A DNA stretch of 64,000 nucleotides from Acidiphilium acidophilum (GTDB taxonomy: Bacteria > Pseudomonadota > Alphaproteobacteria > Acetobacterales > Acetobacteraceae), in the NCBI RefSeq assembly GCF_033842475.1, contig NZ_JAWXYB010000018.1, positions 248,001 to 312,000 on the forward strand, read 5' to 3'. This document shows, one piece after another, positions 8,980 to 17,400 of the stretch (positions are counted from its first letter, which is position 1; every line of letters begins with the position of its first letter). A model generated the notes under the pieces. It searched no databases, was not told the origin of the DNA, and saw only the letters and a list, made by a program, of their open reading frames with translations. The translations under genes and the position numbers were made by a program.

Positions 8980-10179
8980 ATGTCAGGTTTCACCGCACGG
9001 ATCCGCCGCACCCGCCCGGCCGCCACCTTCGCCATGGCCGCCCGCGCCCGCGCCCTGCGTGCCGCCGGGCATGACGTGATCTCGCTCTCGATCGGCGAGC
9101 CCGACCTGCCGACCCCGGATCATGTGATCGCCGCCGCCCACGCGGCCGCTTGCGCGGGCGAAACGCGCTATCCGCCGATCGCCGGCACCGAAGCCTGCCG
9201 CGCCGCCGTCGCTCGTAAATTCACCCACGATCTGAACCGCCCGGTCGCGCCGAACCAGGTGCTGATCACCAACGGCGGCAAGCAGGCGATCTTCAACGCC
9301 GTGATGGCCCTGATCGAGCCGGGTAACACCGTGCTGATCCCGGCACCCTGCTGGGCCGGCTATATTCAGGTCGTCGAATTTGCCGGCGGCACGCCGGTTT
9401 TTCTGCCATGCAGCGCCTCATCGGGTTTCCGTCTCGACCCGGCCCGGCTCGAAGCCGCCATCACCCCGGCGAGCCGGCTGCTTCTGCTCAACTACCCGAA
9501 CAACCCCTCCGGCGCGGTCGCCGATCCCGCCATGCTCGAAGCCATCGCCGGGGTGCTGCGCCGCCACCCGCATGTGCATGTCATCGCCGATGACATCTAC
9601 GAACACCTGATCTTCGAGGGTGCCTATCACACGATCGCCGGCATCGCGCCGGACCTCGCGGATCGCATCGTCACGCTCAGCGGCGTATCGAAATCCTACG
9701 CGATGACCGGCTGGCGTCTCGGCTTCTGCACCGGTCCCGCCGACTGGCTCGCGGCGATGGGTCTGGTGCAGGGCACCGCCACCGCCGGTGTGTCCACCAT
9801 CAGCCAGGCCGCCGCCGTCGCCGCGCTCGATGGCCCGCAGGACCTGCTGATCGAACGCCGCGCGATCTATCGCCATCGGCGCGACCTCGTTCTCGCCGGC
9901 CTCGCTGCCGCGCCGCATCTGACCTTCACCAGGCCGGACGGGGCATTCTACGCCTTCCCCTCGATCGCCGGGTTGCTGGGCCGGACCTCGCCGGCGGGCC
10001 GCCGCCTCGCCACGGATGACGATGTCGCCGATGCCCTGCTCGACGAAGCGCTGGTCGCCACCGTCCCCGGCTCGGCGTTCGCCATGCCCGGCCATATCAG
10101 GCTTTCCACGGCTGCGAGCGATGACGCGCTCACCCGGGCCTGCGCCCGCATCGCCCAATTCTGCGGCGCGGTAAAATGA
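8980..10179 (+). CDS. PLP-dependent aminotransferase, class I/II
   Basis: A fold-type I aminotransferase of the aspartate aminotransferase family, 399 residues from ATG 8980. Seen are SIGEPDLPTPDHVI near residue 30, TNGGKQAIFNAVMALI for cofactor phosphate contacts, the NYPNNPSGA loop near 171, and the Schiff-base lysine in SGVSKSYAMTGWRLGF at about residue 237. The substrate cannot be read from sequence. An in-frame ATG at 8962 is an alternative start; a far longer reading from 8677 overlaps the glycosyltransferase and is rejected. Its stop overlaps the acetyltransferase start (ATGA, 10176-10179). It is not of the DegT type usual for sugar aminotransferases, so a flagellar-glycan role is not supported. 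Confidence 0.85.
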   Translation: MSGFTARIRRTRPAATFAMAARARALRAAGHDVISLSIGEPDLPTPDHVIAAAHAAACAGETRYPPIAGTEACRAAVARKFTHDLNRPVAPNQVLITNGGKQAIFNAVMALIEPGNTVLIPAPCWAGYIQVVEFAGGTPVFLPCSASSGFRLDPARLEAAITPASRLLLLNYPNNPSGAVADPAMLEAIAGVLRRHPHVHVIADDIYEHLIFEGAYHTIAGIAPDLADRIVTLSGVSKSYAMTGWRLGFCTGPADWLAAMGLVQGTATAGVSTISQAAAVAALDGPQDLLIERRAIYRHRRDLVLAGLAAAPHLTFTRPDGAFYAFPSIAGLLGRTSPAGRRLATDDDVADALLDEALVATVPGSAFAMPGHIRLSTAASDDALTRACARIAQFCGAVK

Positions 10180-10715
10180 CCGGGGCGCCCTGCGAAATCA
10201 TCGACGCGACCATCGATGATTTTGCAGCGCATCGTGCGTCATTCGCCGTCCTCTTTGAGCTTTGCGTCGCCGAAGGTCCGGCGCTCGGCTATCGAGCTCC
10301 TCTGACATCCACCCGCCGGGACGCAATCCTCGATTTACTGTCGCAGAGCCTCGCAACCGGCCAGGGCCGGCTTCTCCTCGCGCGGATCGATGATTGCGTC
10401 ATCGGTAGCATCATGATCCTCGACGATCGTGAAACCGAACCGTATCTCGGCCAGATCGCCAAACTCATGGTCCATCCCGCCCACCGTCGGCAGGGTTTCG
10501 CAACCCGCCTGCTCGCCGCTGCCGAATCCGTCGCCGCCGCGATCGGCAAGACCCGGCTCTATTTGTTCACCGGGGATGACGGCACCGCCGCCGCCCTCTA
10601 CGCCAGCAACCGCTACGAACTCTGCGGCCGCATCCCGGAAGGTGGCACAAGCGCCGAGGCCACCCGGATCGATGCGCTGATCTTCACCAAGGCCTTGATC
10701 CGCCCGGACCTTTAG
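10176..10715 (+). CDS. GNAT-family N-acetyltransferase
   Basis: A 179-residue GNAT acetyltransferase, which transfers acetyl from acetyl-CoA to an amine. Motif A is clear at KLMVHPAHRRQGFATRLLAAAE, with the RRQGFA pyrophosphate-binding turn, and a C-terminal LYASNRYELCGRIPE strand is typical of motif B. Substrate unknown. It is coupled to the aminotransferase by an ATGA overlap, so both may act on one amino compound. About 230 bases with no recognisable gene follow. Confidence 0.82.
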   Translation: MTGAPCEIIDATIDDFAAHRASFAVLFELCVAEGPALGYRAPLTSTRRDAILDLLSQSLATGQGRLLLARIDDCVIGSIMILDDRETEPYLGQIAKLMVHPAHRRQGFATRLLAAAESVAAAIGKTRLYLFTGDDGTAAALYASNRYELCGRIPEGGTSAEATRIDALIFTKALIRPDL

Positions 10716-10949
10716 CCACGTGAAGCGCCGGCTTGTTATCGAGCGAGGGATTCGTAGCGGAAAACACGTCGGTCAGGCCGAGACCGGGGCGATGCGCCAT
10801 CGGACAGCTGCCGCAGGGCGTGCAGAACCGCCGCTCGCTCGCCCGCGTTCTGGCGTACCTGCCGGACGTTCGGCACCTTCGGTGATCTTCACCGCGTCCA
10901 CCTGCCACAGGCTGAAGGCATTGACCGGCCCGCCTGATCAGGCCCTGAC

Positions 10950-11732
10950 TTGACAATCCCGTATCGTCCCCGCCTAAAAACCACATCACGGAGATTGAAT
11001 CTGCTTACAGTCAAGTACCGCCTGTTCGACCCCCGGCTCGCCCCGCGGCGTACCAAGCTCATGGTGCCGGGCTGGGGTGGTGAACCGCAGCCGCGCCGGG
11101 ACGGGTCGCTGGAACAGGCATGGCACTGCATGCCGTTCGTCGAATCCGCCCAATATGGCATCGAGTTATTCTACCCTTACGACAATGAGCTGCATGTCAC
11201 GCGCCGTGACGGCAAGGTCGTGCTCGAAGGCGACTTCGGCGACGCTCCTGACACCGGCCTGCAATGGCCGCCGTTCCGATCGTTCGGCGATGCCTATTAC
11301 ACTTATCAGCTGCTTCTGGACCTGATGGTGGAACCCGAAGTCGCGGTGCGGACCGAGCCGCACCCGCGATACTATACGAGCTTCGAGGACGACGTGCCGC
11401 TGGCGGTCCCGGCCCTGTTGCGAACGAGCTGGTGGCCGATGATCTCGTTCGTGGTTTTCAAGGCACCGCCGGAAGGCCGCACCCATGTCTTTCGCCCCGG
11501 CGAGCCGTTCATGCAACTGGTGATGCTGCCGGCCTCGCCGGATTTCACGCTGGTCGAGATGAACGAGGACGACGCGGCCGAACGGGAATTGCGCAGCCAG
11601 CGCATTCACGCGAGCCGCGAAACGCTGGGGGCGGACTCGCGATGGCTGTCATCGTCGGACACGGTGTTCGACGCGACGTATCGTCGGCTGCTGCGTGCCG
11701 CCATCGCGAAGTCGCGACAATCCTCCGACTGA
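10950..11732 (+). CDS. Uncharacterised protein resembling DUF6065
   Basis: The open frame gives up to 260 residues. Conserved-looking blocks are LMVPGWGGEPQPRRDGS, QAWHCMPFVESAQYGIEL and LLRTSWWPMISFVVFKAP, which recall DUF6065 proteins (no known function). No signal peptide or membrane helix is seen; the protein is probably cytoplasmic. The start is uncertain. The TTG at 10950 overlaps a TTGACA that may be a -35 box, and a CGGAG ribosome-site-like string at 10989-10993 suggests initiation near 11001; the first ATG is 11061. It stands alone between the acetyltransferase and the convergent His-tail gene. Confidence 0.6.
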   Translation: MTIPYRPRLKTTSRRLNLLTVKYRLFDPRLAPRRTKLMVPGWGGEPQPRRDGSLEQAWHCMPFVESAQYGIELFYPYDNELHVTRRDGKVVLEGDFGDAPDTGLQWPPFRSFGDAYYTYQLLLDLMVEPEVAVRTEPHPRYYTSFEDDVPLAVPALLRTSWWPMISFVVFKAPPEGRTHVFRPGEPFMQLVMLPASPDFTLVEMNEDDAAERELRSQRIHASRETLGADSRWLSSSDTVFDATYRRLLRAAIAKSRQSSD

Positions 11733-11770
11733 TCGACCCCGACCCACTCCGGGGTTCGCCACGCTCCCGC

Positions 11771-12139
11771 TCAGCGCTGCTGGTATCCGTGATGATGGTG
11801 GTGGTGATGATGGTGATGGTGATGATGGTGGTGGTGATGGTAGTAGGGGCCGGGATAGGGCGAGACCGGATAGGGATAGGCCGGTGGCGGCGGGGGAGGC
11901 GGCCCGTACTGGAACTGCAGATAGGCTTGGGCCAGCTCGATTTCCGGTTCCGGGCGTTGCCGCGCCGACTCTGCCTTCAGCAGGGCCGCCGCGTTCGGAA
12001 TCGGTTCGAGCAGTGCCGCGTACGAGGCCGCGCTGACCGGCCCGGCGGTGCCCGGGTCCTGGGCTGCAGCAGCGCTGCCCGGGGTCGTGAAAGCCGCACC
12101 GGCGAGGGCGCCGAGCAGGCTCAATGCCATTTTGTCCAT
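11771..12139 (-). CDS. Small exported protein with a natural 17-histidine C-terminal run
   Basis: From ATG at 12139 (preceded by GGAGGAGTC on the minus strand) the product is 122 residues. It has a signal peptide (MDKMALSLLGALAGAAFTTP, then an SAAAAQ cleavage region), an Ala-rich helical middle, a PPPPPPPAYPYPVSPYPGPYY segment, and then 17 consecutive histidines followed by GYQQR. I counted the His codons, a mix of CAT and CAC, so this is a selected amino-acid run and not a simple base repeat. Poly-His tails on periplasmic proteins bind Ni, Cu, Zn or Co; metal storage or buffering is the likely role (inference). A longer start at 12187 lacks a ribosome site. Confidence 0.75.
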   Translation of the reverse strand: MDKMALSLLGALAGAAFTTPGSAAAAQDPGTAGPVSAASYAALLEPIPNAAALLKAESARQRPEPEIELAQAYLQFQYGPPPPPPPAYPYPVSPYPGPYYHHHHHHHHHHHHHHHHHGYQQR

Positions 12140-12233
12140 AGACTCCTCCAATCGACAGTCACGCATCTGTGCAATCGACCGCGGCAAATTTATGGCTCGA
12201 CGATGCCGAAGATATGACCGGTTCGAAGACCCC

Positions 12234-12956
12234 TTACGAACCGCCGAACCAGTTATAGCCCTGTTTTTCCCAATAGCCGCTGGGAAACTGATTGGTCACG
12301 CCCAGCGCGACGATGGATTTGGCATTCTTGTAGCCGAGCTTGGTCGGTATCCGCAGGCGAACCGGGGCGCCGAAGGGAGCGGTCAGCGGCGCGCCGAGGA
12401 AATCCAGCGCAAGGATGGTCTGCGGTTGCAGGGCCGATGCCATGTCGATGCTCTCGAAATACCCGTCGGCGCATTGGAACGACACGTAGCGCGCCTTGAG
12501 ATCGGCATTGATCAGGCGCAGAAAATCACCGAGCCGCACACCGCCCCATTGTCCGACGACGCGCCAGCCCTCGACGCAGATGAGCCGGGTGATCTGGCTT
12601 TCCTGCGTCATGGCCCGCAGCTGCGCCAGCCGCCAGGGTTGTTTGTTGCCGATCCGCCCGGTGAGGTTCAGCCGCCAGGTCGCGGGATCGACCTGCGGGG
12701 CGCGATCGATGCCGTAGAACGCGTTGAACCGGGGCGGCCGGGTGATCTGCGAGGGTTTGAACGTCGGGGCCAGGGTATTCGGATCGAACAGCGCCGCCTG
12801 AACCTCGTTGTTCCAGCCCGACATCAGGCGCAGGAACTCATCGGCGAGGTCGGGATGCCGGAGATTGTCGAAGTCGCAACCGGCCAGGGGCGTCAGGGCA
12901 CCGAGGGCGAGGGCGCGGCCGAGCAGCTTGCGGCGGTCGAGAGTGAGCGGTTTCAT
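12234..12956 (-). CDS. Molybdopterin-dependent oxidoreductase, sulfite oxidase/MsrP-like lipoprotein
   Basis: A 240-residue member of the sulfite oxidase fold, which carries molybdopterin. The N-terminus reads DRRKLLGRALALGALTPLAGC: a twin-arginine motif and a lipobox with Cys27, so Tat export and membrane anchoring are likely. The probable Mo-ligand Cys127 lies in LICVEGWRVVGQWGG, the family motif. The C-terminal part (FLGAPLTAPFGAPVRLRIPT and KLGYKNAKSI) is typical of MsrP/YedY-like proteins. ATG 12956 overlaps the stop of the cytochrome b gene by four bases; a longer frame to 13427 runs through that gene and is rejected. The cytochrome b partner suggests electrons come from the quinone pool. 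Confidence 0.85.
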   Translation of the reverse strand: MKPLTLDRRKLLGRALALGALTPLAGCDFDNLRHPDLADEFLRLMSGWNNEVQAALFDPNTLAPTFKPSQITRPPRFNAFYGIDRAPQVDPATWRLNLTGRIGNKQPWRLAQLRAMTQESQITRLICVEGWRVVGQWGGVRLGDFLRLINADLKARYVSFQCADGYFESIDMASALQPQTILALDFLGAPLTAPFGAPVRLRIPTKLGYKNAKSIVALGVTNQFPSGYWEKQGYNWFGGS

Positions 12957-13564
12957 GAATGAGCCTCCGGCAGGCGCCCGCCGGTGATCATCGGCGGCAG
13001 CACGCGCGGCACCAGGGCGACCAGCAGCACGTGCACCGCGATGAACCCGACGATCGCGGTCATGGCGATGAAATGGACGATCCGCGAGATGAAAAACCCA
13101 CCGAACAGATCCGATAGCGGCCAGAGCTGCACCGGCTTCCACACGGCAAGTCCGGACAGCACCGCGAGGATGCCGGCGGCGATGACGCCGAGATAGAGCA
13201 GCCGCTGCACCGAATTGTACATGCCGACCTGATGCGGCAGGCGAAACCGCATCGCCGCCCAGATATCGTGGATCACGCCGCGCGGGGTGACCGGCAGCAA
13301 TTTGCGGCGAAGATGGCCGGTGGCGAACCCCCAGACCAGATAGGCGAGCCCGTTGAGCATCAACAGCCAGATCGCCGCGAGATGCCAGGCGATCGCGCCG
13401 CCGAGCCATTGGCCGATCGTCGCCCATTGCGGAAAGCTGAACGGCAGGAACGGGGACGCGTCATAAATCTCCCACCCGCTGCCGATCAGGATGACGATGG
13501 CAAGGGCGTTGAGCCAGTGCATCACCCGCAGCGGCAGGGGATGGATCGGGATGCGTGGGTTCAT
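12953..13564 (-). CDS. Cytochrome b561-type membrane subunit, partner of the molybdoenzyme
   Basis: This 203-residue integral membrane protein has four hydrophobic helices and paired histidines at HPLPLRVMHWLNA, in the second helix (AWHLAAIWLLMLNGL) and at RIVHFIAMTAIVGFIAVHVL, the pattern of b-type haem proteins of the Ni/Fe-hydrogenase or thiosulfate-reductase cytochrome b family. It is first in a two-gene operon with the molybdoenzyme (ATGA overlap at 12953-12956) and is expected to pass electrons between quinol and the periplasmic Mo centre. I use ATG 13564, preceded by GAGGAGACACGCC; an upstream frame to 13672 has no ribosome site. Confidence 0.84.
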   Translation of the reverse strand: MNPRIPIHPLPLRVMHWLNALAIVILIGSGWEIYDASPFLPFSFPQWATIGQWLGGAIAWHLAAIWLLMLNGLAYLVWGFATGHLRRKLLPVTPRGVIHDIWAAMRFRLPHQVGMYNSVQRLLYLGVIAAGILAVLSGLAVWKPVQLWPLSDLFGGFFISRIVHFIAMTAIVGFIAVHVLLVALVPRVLPPMITGGRLPEAHS

Positions 13565-13766
13565 GGCGTGTCTCCTCGGATCAGGGACGGTCCGGTCATG
13601 GACGATCCGGGGCAATTCATGCGCGCCGTTGCCATGGTGCGTCGAGGTATCGAAACGATGCTCAAACGGCATTGGCGCGGCGGCGGCTGTTGCGTCACAT
13701 CATCGGGGCATCGGAAGGCCGGCCCGGTCGTCCGCAGATGCAAAACCCACCATCAAGGAGACCGCC

Positions 13767-14036
13767 ATGAACCGCATTCTGCTCGCCACCACCCTCGCCC
13801 TCGGTGTTGCCGCTACCGGCATCGCCCATGCCCAGAGCACCGGCACGATGGCCAAGCCGGACACCATGAGCCACAGCACGATGAAGCATAGCGCGATGCA
13901 GCATCACGCCATGAAGCACGTCATGACCAAGCCCAACATGATGAAGCACAACGCCATGAATCATGACGCGATGAAGCACAGCACCATGAAGCACGATGCG
14001 ATGAAGCACGACACGATGAGCCACACGGCACAGTAA
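13767..14036 (+). CDS. Met/His-rich exported repeat protein (MXKDX pentapeptide type)
   Basis: The 89-residue product has a signal peptide (MNRILLATTLALGVAATG, cut after AHA) and then about 65 residues made of degenerate five-residue units of the form M-K-H-x-A/S/T (for example MKHDAMKHDTMSHTAQ). This resembles the pentapeptide MXKDX repeat family (TIGR02953), with His often replacing Asp or Lys. Regular Met and His spacing suits soft-metal binding such as Cu(I) or Ag(I), so a periplasmic metal buffer is likely (inference). AAGGAGACCGCC precedes the ATG. It is divergent from the cytochrome b/molybdoenzyme operon with a shared 200-base control region. Confidence 0.78.
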   Translation: MNRILLATTLALGVAATGIAHAQSTGTMAKPDTMSHSTMKHSAMQHHAMKHVMTKPNMMKHNAMNHDAMKHSTMKHDAMKHDTMSHTAQ

Positions 14037-14141
14037 CCGCCAGCGTGTCCCGGCCGGCCGGTGTCATCCCGGCGGTCGGGCCCCCCATCGAACCGGAAGG
14101 GCGAGCTATGGCAGACCTGCGTAACGCGTTATGATCCGCCG

Positions 14142-14792
14142 ATGAGCCTTCAGGACGAACTCGATGCCGAACGTGCCCGCCGCCTCGCCGATCAGGCGGT
14201 GCGGGCGGCATATGAGGAAACCGTGATCAGCCTGAACCGCAACGGTTTCATGTCCAACGTGCTGGCCGAAGAGGCGCAGTTTCCCGATTTCATGCTGCCG
14301 AATTCCGAGGGTCGGCTGGTGTCGCTGGCCGGGCTGCTGGCGCGCGGGCCGGTGATCGTCCAGTTCTTTCGCGGTGAATGGTGCCCCTATTGCCGGCTGA
14401 TGCTCGATGCGCTGGTGGCCGCGCTGCCGGAGATCGAGGCTCTCGGTGCCACGTTGATCGCGCTCACACCCGATACCGGCCCGTGGGCGCATGACGCCAA
14501 GGCGAATCACGGTGCGGCGTTCGATGTGCTCTCGGATGTCGATTGCGGGGTGGGGCTTGCCGCCGGCGTCGTGTTCCGCCTGCTGCCGCTGTACAAGGCC
14601 CGCCTCGTCAGCGTCGGTCTCGAAATCCCCGAGCGGCATGGTAACGACGCATGGTTCCTGCCGATACCCGCGGTCTTTCTGCTCGATCGGAGCGGCAAGG
14701 TCGCCTGGCGCTTCGCCGATGTCGATTTCACCTATCGCGCCCCGCCCGAACGGATCATCGCCGCCCTCCGTCAACTCGCCGAGGCCGGTTGA
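14142..14792 (+). CDS. AhpC/TSA-family peroxiredoxin-like protein
   Basis: A 216-residue thioredoxin-fold protein of the AhpC/TSA (peroxiredoxin) type. After a helical leader of about 45 residues comes the fold, with FFRGEWCPYCRLML carrying Cys81 and Cys84 (a CxxC pair), then LGATLIALTPDT and VLSDVDCGVGLAAGVVFRL. The C-terminal PAVFLLDRSGKVAWRFADVDFTYRAPP strand-helix is standard for this family. The CxxC pair suggests an atypical 2-Cys or thioredoxin-like mechanism for peroxide or disulfide reduction. The next gene, a LysR regulator, begins seven bases later and may control it. Confidence 0.82.
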   Translation: MSLQDELDAERARRLADQAVRAAYEETVISLNRNGFMSNVLAEEAQFPDFMLPNSEGRLVSLAGLLARGPVIVQFFRGEWCPYCRLMLDALVAALPEIEALGATLIALTPDTGPWAHDAKANHGAAFDVLSDVDCGVGLAAGVVFRLLPLYKARLVSVGLEIPERHGNDAWFLPIPAVFLLDRSGKVAWRFADVDFTYRAPPERIIAALRQLAEAG

Positions 14793-14798
14793 TCGCCG

Positions 14799-15689
14799 AT
14801 GGAACTCAGCCAGGTCCGGTATTTCGTCACCCTCAGCCGCCTGTTGAATTTCACCCGTGCGGCCGAAGCCTGCAATGTCAGCCAGCCGGCGCTCACCCGG
14901 GCGATCCAGCGCCTCGAAGACGAACTGGGCGGCGCGCTGCTGTTTCGCGAACGCAACACGACCCAGCTGACCGAACTGGGGCGGAGCATGCTGCCGCATC
15001 TCGATGCGATGCTGATGGCCGCCGACAGTGCGGCATCGCTGGCCGATGCGCGGCGCCGCCAACCGGTCGCGAGTTTGAAGATCGGGCTGGCACCGGGGAT
15101 CGGCTGCGGCGCGATCGCTTTCGCGATCGGGGAGGTTGCCGCGATCCTGCCCGATCTCATGATCCGCTTCGAGGAGGCCGCACCGGGCAGCCTGGTGGAG
15201 GCGATGCTCGCCGATATGCTCGACTGCGCCCTGCTGCCAGAGGATTGCGATCTGCCTGACCGGTTCAACCATTGGCCGCTCTATGAGGATCGGGCCGTCG
15301 CGGTACTGCCGGTGCACCATGCGCTGGCCGACCGTGCCAGCCTGACCGGGGACGATCTGCACGGCGAGACGCTGCTGCACGGCGAACGCTGCGGCGGGTT
15401 CGCGGCGAAGCTCGATCATCTGCAAACCGCCCGCTACCGCTTTCGCCGCTGCGATGGCGCCACCAGCCACCTGCTCGATCTGGTCGTCGCCGGAATCGGC
15501 GTGGCGCTGCTGTCCGAGCGCATCGCCCTGCCCGCACCGGTCACCGCCCGCCCGATCACCGATCCGGTGCTGACCCGCACGGTGCGGCTCGCGGTACTCG
15601 CGGGCCGCCCGCAGGAGCCTGCCGTTTCCGGGTTCATCAAGCTGTGCCGGGCGCGGCGCGGACATATCGGTGCGCCACGAACGGCATGA
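14799..15689 (+). CDS. LysR-family transcriptional regulator
   Basis: A 296-residue LysR-type regulator. The winged helix-turn-helix occupies about residues 1-62 (LSQVRYFVTLSRLLNFTRAA, then CNVSQPALTRAIQRLEDELG and FRERNTTQLTELG). The remainder is a periplasmic-binding-protein-like effector domain, with the first strand at VASLKIGLAPGIG. LysR proteins are usually DNA-bound tetramers that activate a target when a small molecule binds or, in OxyR, when cysteines oxidise. Co-directional with and seven bases after the peroxiredoxin gene, so redox control of that gene is possible, but the effector is unknown. Confidence 0.9.
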   Translation: MELSQVRYFVTLSRLLNFTRAAEACNVSQPALTRAIQRLEDELGGALLFRERNTTQLTELGRSMLPHLDAMLMAADSAASLADARRRQPVASLKIGLAPGIGCGAIAFAIGEVAAILPDLMIRFEEAAPGSLVEAMLADMLDCALLPEDCDLPDRFNHWPLYEDRAVAVLPVHHALADRASLTGDDLHGETLLHGERCGGFAAKLDHLQTARYRFRRCDGATSHLLDLVVAGIGVALLSERIALPAPVTARPITDPVLTRTVRLAVLAGRPQEPAVSGFIKLCRARRGHIGAPRTA

Positions 15690-15746
15690 CCGGCTTCGCG
15701 CCGGGTGCCGCTGGTCAACCGTCGCGGATTGGGCTGTTATCGCGGC

Positions 15747-16610
15747 ATGAACGCCCATGTCGCAACCTTGGTCGCCCGATTGCAGGAGCAGCCTTCGCAT
15801 ACCGGATCGCTCGTGCTCACCCTGATGGGCGACGCCATCATGCCGCGTGGCGGCTCGGTCGCGCTCTCGACCATTCTCGATCTCTGCGCCGGGCTCGATA
15901 TCGGCCCCGGCGTGGTCCGCACCGCCGTCTCACGCCTCGCCGCCGACGGCTGGCTGGTCGCCGAACGCCAGAGCCGTGCCAGTTTCTATGCCATCGGCCC
16001 CGACCGCCGGGGCGAATACGTCCGCGCCGCCCGCCATATTTTCGGACCGGCGCGCCATCCCCAGGTCGACCGCATGACGCTGATCCTGCTCGATCCCGGC
16101 GACTCCCGCGAATCGGTGCGCCACCGGCTGACGCGGCTCGGCTTCGTCGCCTGGCAGAATGTGATGATCGCGCCGGAACGCCCGCTGCCGCCCTCGGTCG
16201 CCGCCAGCGTCCTCGCGGTCACTGCCCAGGCCAATGCGGCGACCCTGCCGCGCCTTGCCGCCCGGGCCTGGCGGCTCGAATCCCTCGCCGGCCATTACGG
16301 CGGCTTCATCGAAACCTTCGGCCCGATCGCCCGCGCCGCACCCGAGCTCGAGCCGCGTGACGCCATCCTCACCCGGACCCTGCTGATCCACGATTACCGG
16401 CGGATCATGCTGCGCGACCCGCGCCTTCCCACCGCCTTCCTGCCGCCCGGCTGGATCGGCGATGGCGCCCGCCACCTCTGTGCTACCCTCTATGCGGCCC
16501 TGCGCCCCGCATCGGAACTCTGGCTCGATCGGGAAGCGATCACCCGCGCCGGGGGTCTGCCGCCGCCCGATTCATCGCTCGCTCATCGCTTCGCCGACGT
16601 CGCGCTCTGA
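15747..16610 (+). CDS. PaaX-family transcriptional regulator
   Basis: A 287-residue protein of the PaaX family, repressors that in E. coli sense phenylacetyl-CoA. Supporting segments are SLVLTLMGDAIMPRGGSVAL near residue 22, the winged-helix GPGVVRTAVSRLAADGWLVA, an ARHIFGPARHPQVDRMTLIL linker and the C-terminal RTLLIHDYRRIMLRDPRLP. ATG 15747 is preferred over a GTG at 15705. No phenylacetate catabolic genes are in the window, so this is an orphan copy here. Its 3' end overlaps the convergent TetR gene by 39 bases. Confidence 0.87.
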   Translation: MNAHVATLVARLQEQPSHTGSLVLTLMGDAIMPRGGSVALSTILDLCAGLDIGPGVVRTAVSRLAADGWLVAERQSRASFYAIGPDRRGEYVRAARHIFGPARHPQVDRMTLILLDPGDSRESVRHRLTRLGFVAWQNVMIAPERPLPPSVAASVLAVTAQANAATLPRLAARAWRLESLAGHYGGFIETFGPIARAAPELEPRDAILTRTLLIHDYRRIMLRDPRLPTAFLPPGWIGDGARHLCATLYAALRPASELWLDREAITRAGGLPPPDSSLAHRFADVAL

Positions 16611-17261
16611 GCCACGCGGCAACGCCCCCGCCAGAAACAGCTCGATCGCCCGCGCGATCCGCCGGTCGAGCGCGGCCTTGCCCGGGGCCTTGCCGATGCC
16701 GAGCAGCAGCTCGATGTGAATATTGCCGATCGTCATGCCATACAGCATCTGCGCCGCTTCTTCCGGATCGGCGATCGCGAGCCGCCCCTGATCGCGGAGG
16801 GCCGAAAAATACCCCTGCAATGCATCCCGGCATGGCTTGGCGCTCTCCCGGTCGAGCAGCCGCGACAGCGTCTTGCCATGGATATATTCGGCCATGATCA
16901 GCCGCAGCAGCGCCACCAGCGGCGGACTCAGCACGTGCTGCGCCCAGCCGCGCAACATATCGTGCAGCACATCCTCCATCCGCCGCCCTTCGGTCTCGAC
17001 CGAGAACTCGAACGGCTTGCGATGCCGCGCGAGCAGGGCGGTGAACAACTCCTCCTTGGATTCGACGAGCTGATACAAGGTTCGCTTGGAGATCCGCGCT
17101 GCCGCCGCAACGTCGTCCATCGTTGCGGCATGGTAGCCCCGCTTGCAGAACACCCGCTCCGCCGCCGCGATCAACGCCTCGCGCCGCGCCGCCTCGCACA
17201 CCGGCACCCGGTGCGCCCGGCCCGGCGAATGGTCCTCGATAGTTGCGGCGGGCAATCCCAT
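16572..17261 (-). CDS. TetR-family regulator, probable repressor of the adjacent RND pump
   Basis: A 229-residue TetR/AcrR-type regulator from ATG 17261. The helix-turn-helix lies at about residues 27-72 (EALIAAAERVFCKRGYHAAT, then MDDVAAAARISKRTLYQLV). The remainder is an all-helical ligand domain with LLRLIMAEYIHGKTLSRLL and a C-terminal LDRRIARAIELFLAG helix of the TetR_C type. It is transcribed away from the RND efflux operon at 17687-23589, the common layout for a local TetR repressor and its pump. A longer reading to 17354 is possible but has no better ribosome site. Confidence 0.85.
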   Translation of the reverse strand: MGLPAATIEDHSPGRAHRVPVCEAARREALIAAAERVFCKRGYHAATMDDVAAAARISKRTLYQLVESKEELFTALLARHRKPFEFSVETEGRRMEDVLHDMLRGWAQHVLSPPLVALLRLIMAEYIHGKTLSRLLDRESAKPCRDALQGYFSALRDQGRLAIADPEEAAQMLYGMTIGNIHIELLLGIGKAPGKAALDRRIARAIELFLAGALPRGSERDVGEAMSER

Positions 17262-17400
17262 GAAGTGGTGTCCTGGACGATCTCGCGAACGGCGATTGGT
17301 GGAGCCGGTCTTGGCGAACCCTTCACACATCGCAGAGACCCCCCCCGATTTCAAGCGGCTGGCGGCGGCACGGGATGCAAGTCGTCAAGGATAGGGGGAA

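Noticed and set aside
10716-10949. Possible gene remnant between the acetyltransferase and the DUF6065-like gene
   Set aside because: Short pieces on the minus strand can be read, but frames break and nothing is recognisable.
11779-11830. Run of ATG/GTG triplets resembling a microsatellite
   Set aside because: Read on the minus strand it is 17 His codons inside a signal-peptide-bearing gene with a strong ribosome site.
13830-14030. Repeated ATGAAGCA-like units resembling a short tandem or CRISPR-like array
   Set aside because: They are codons of the Met/His repeat protein; there are no unique spacers of regular length.
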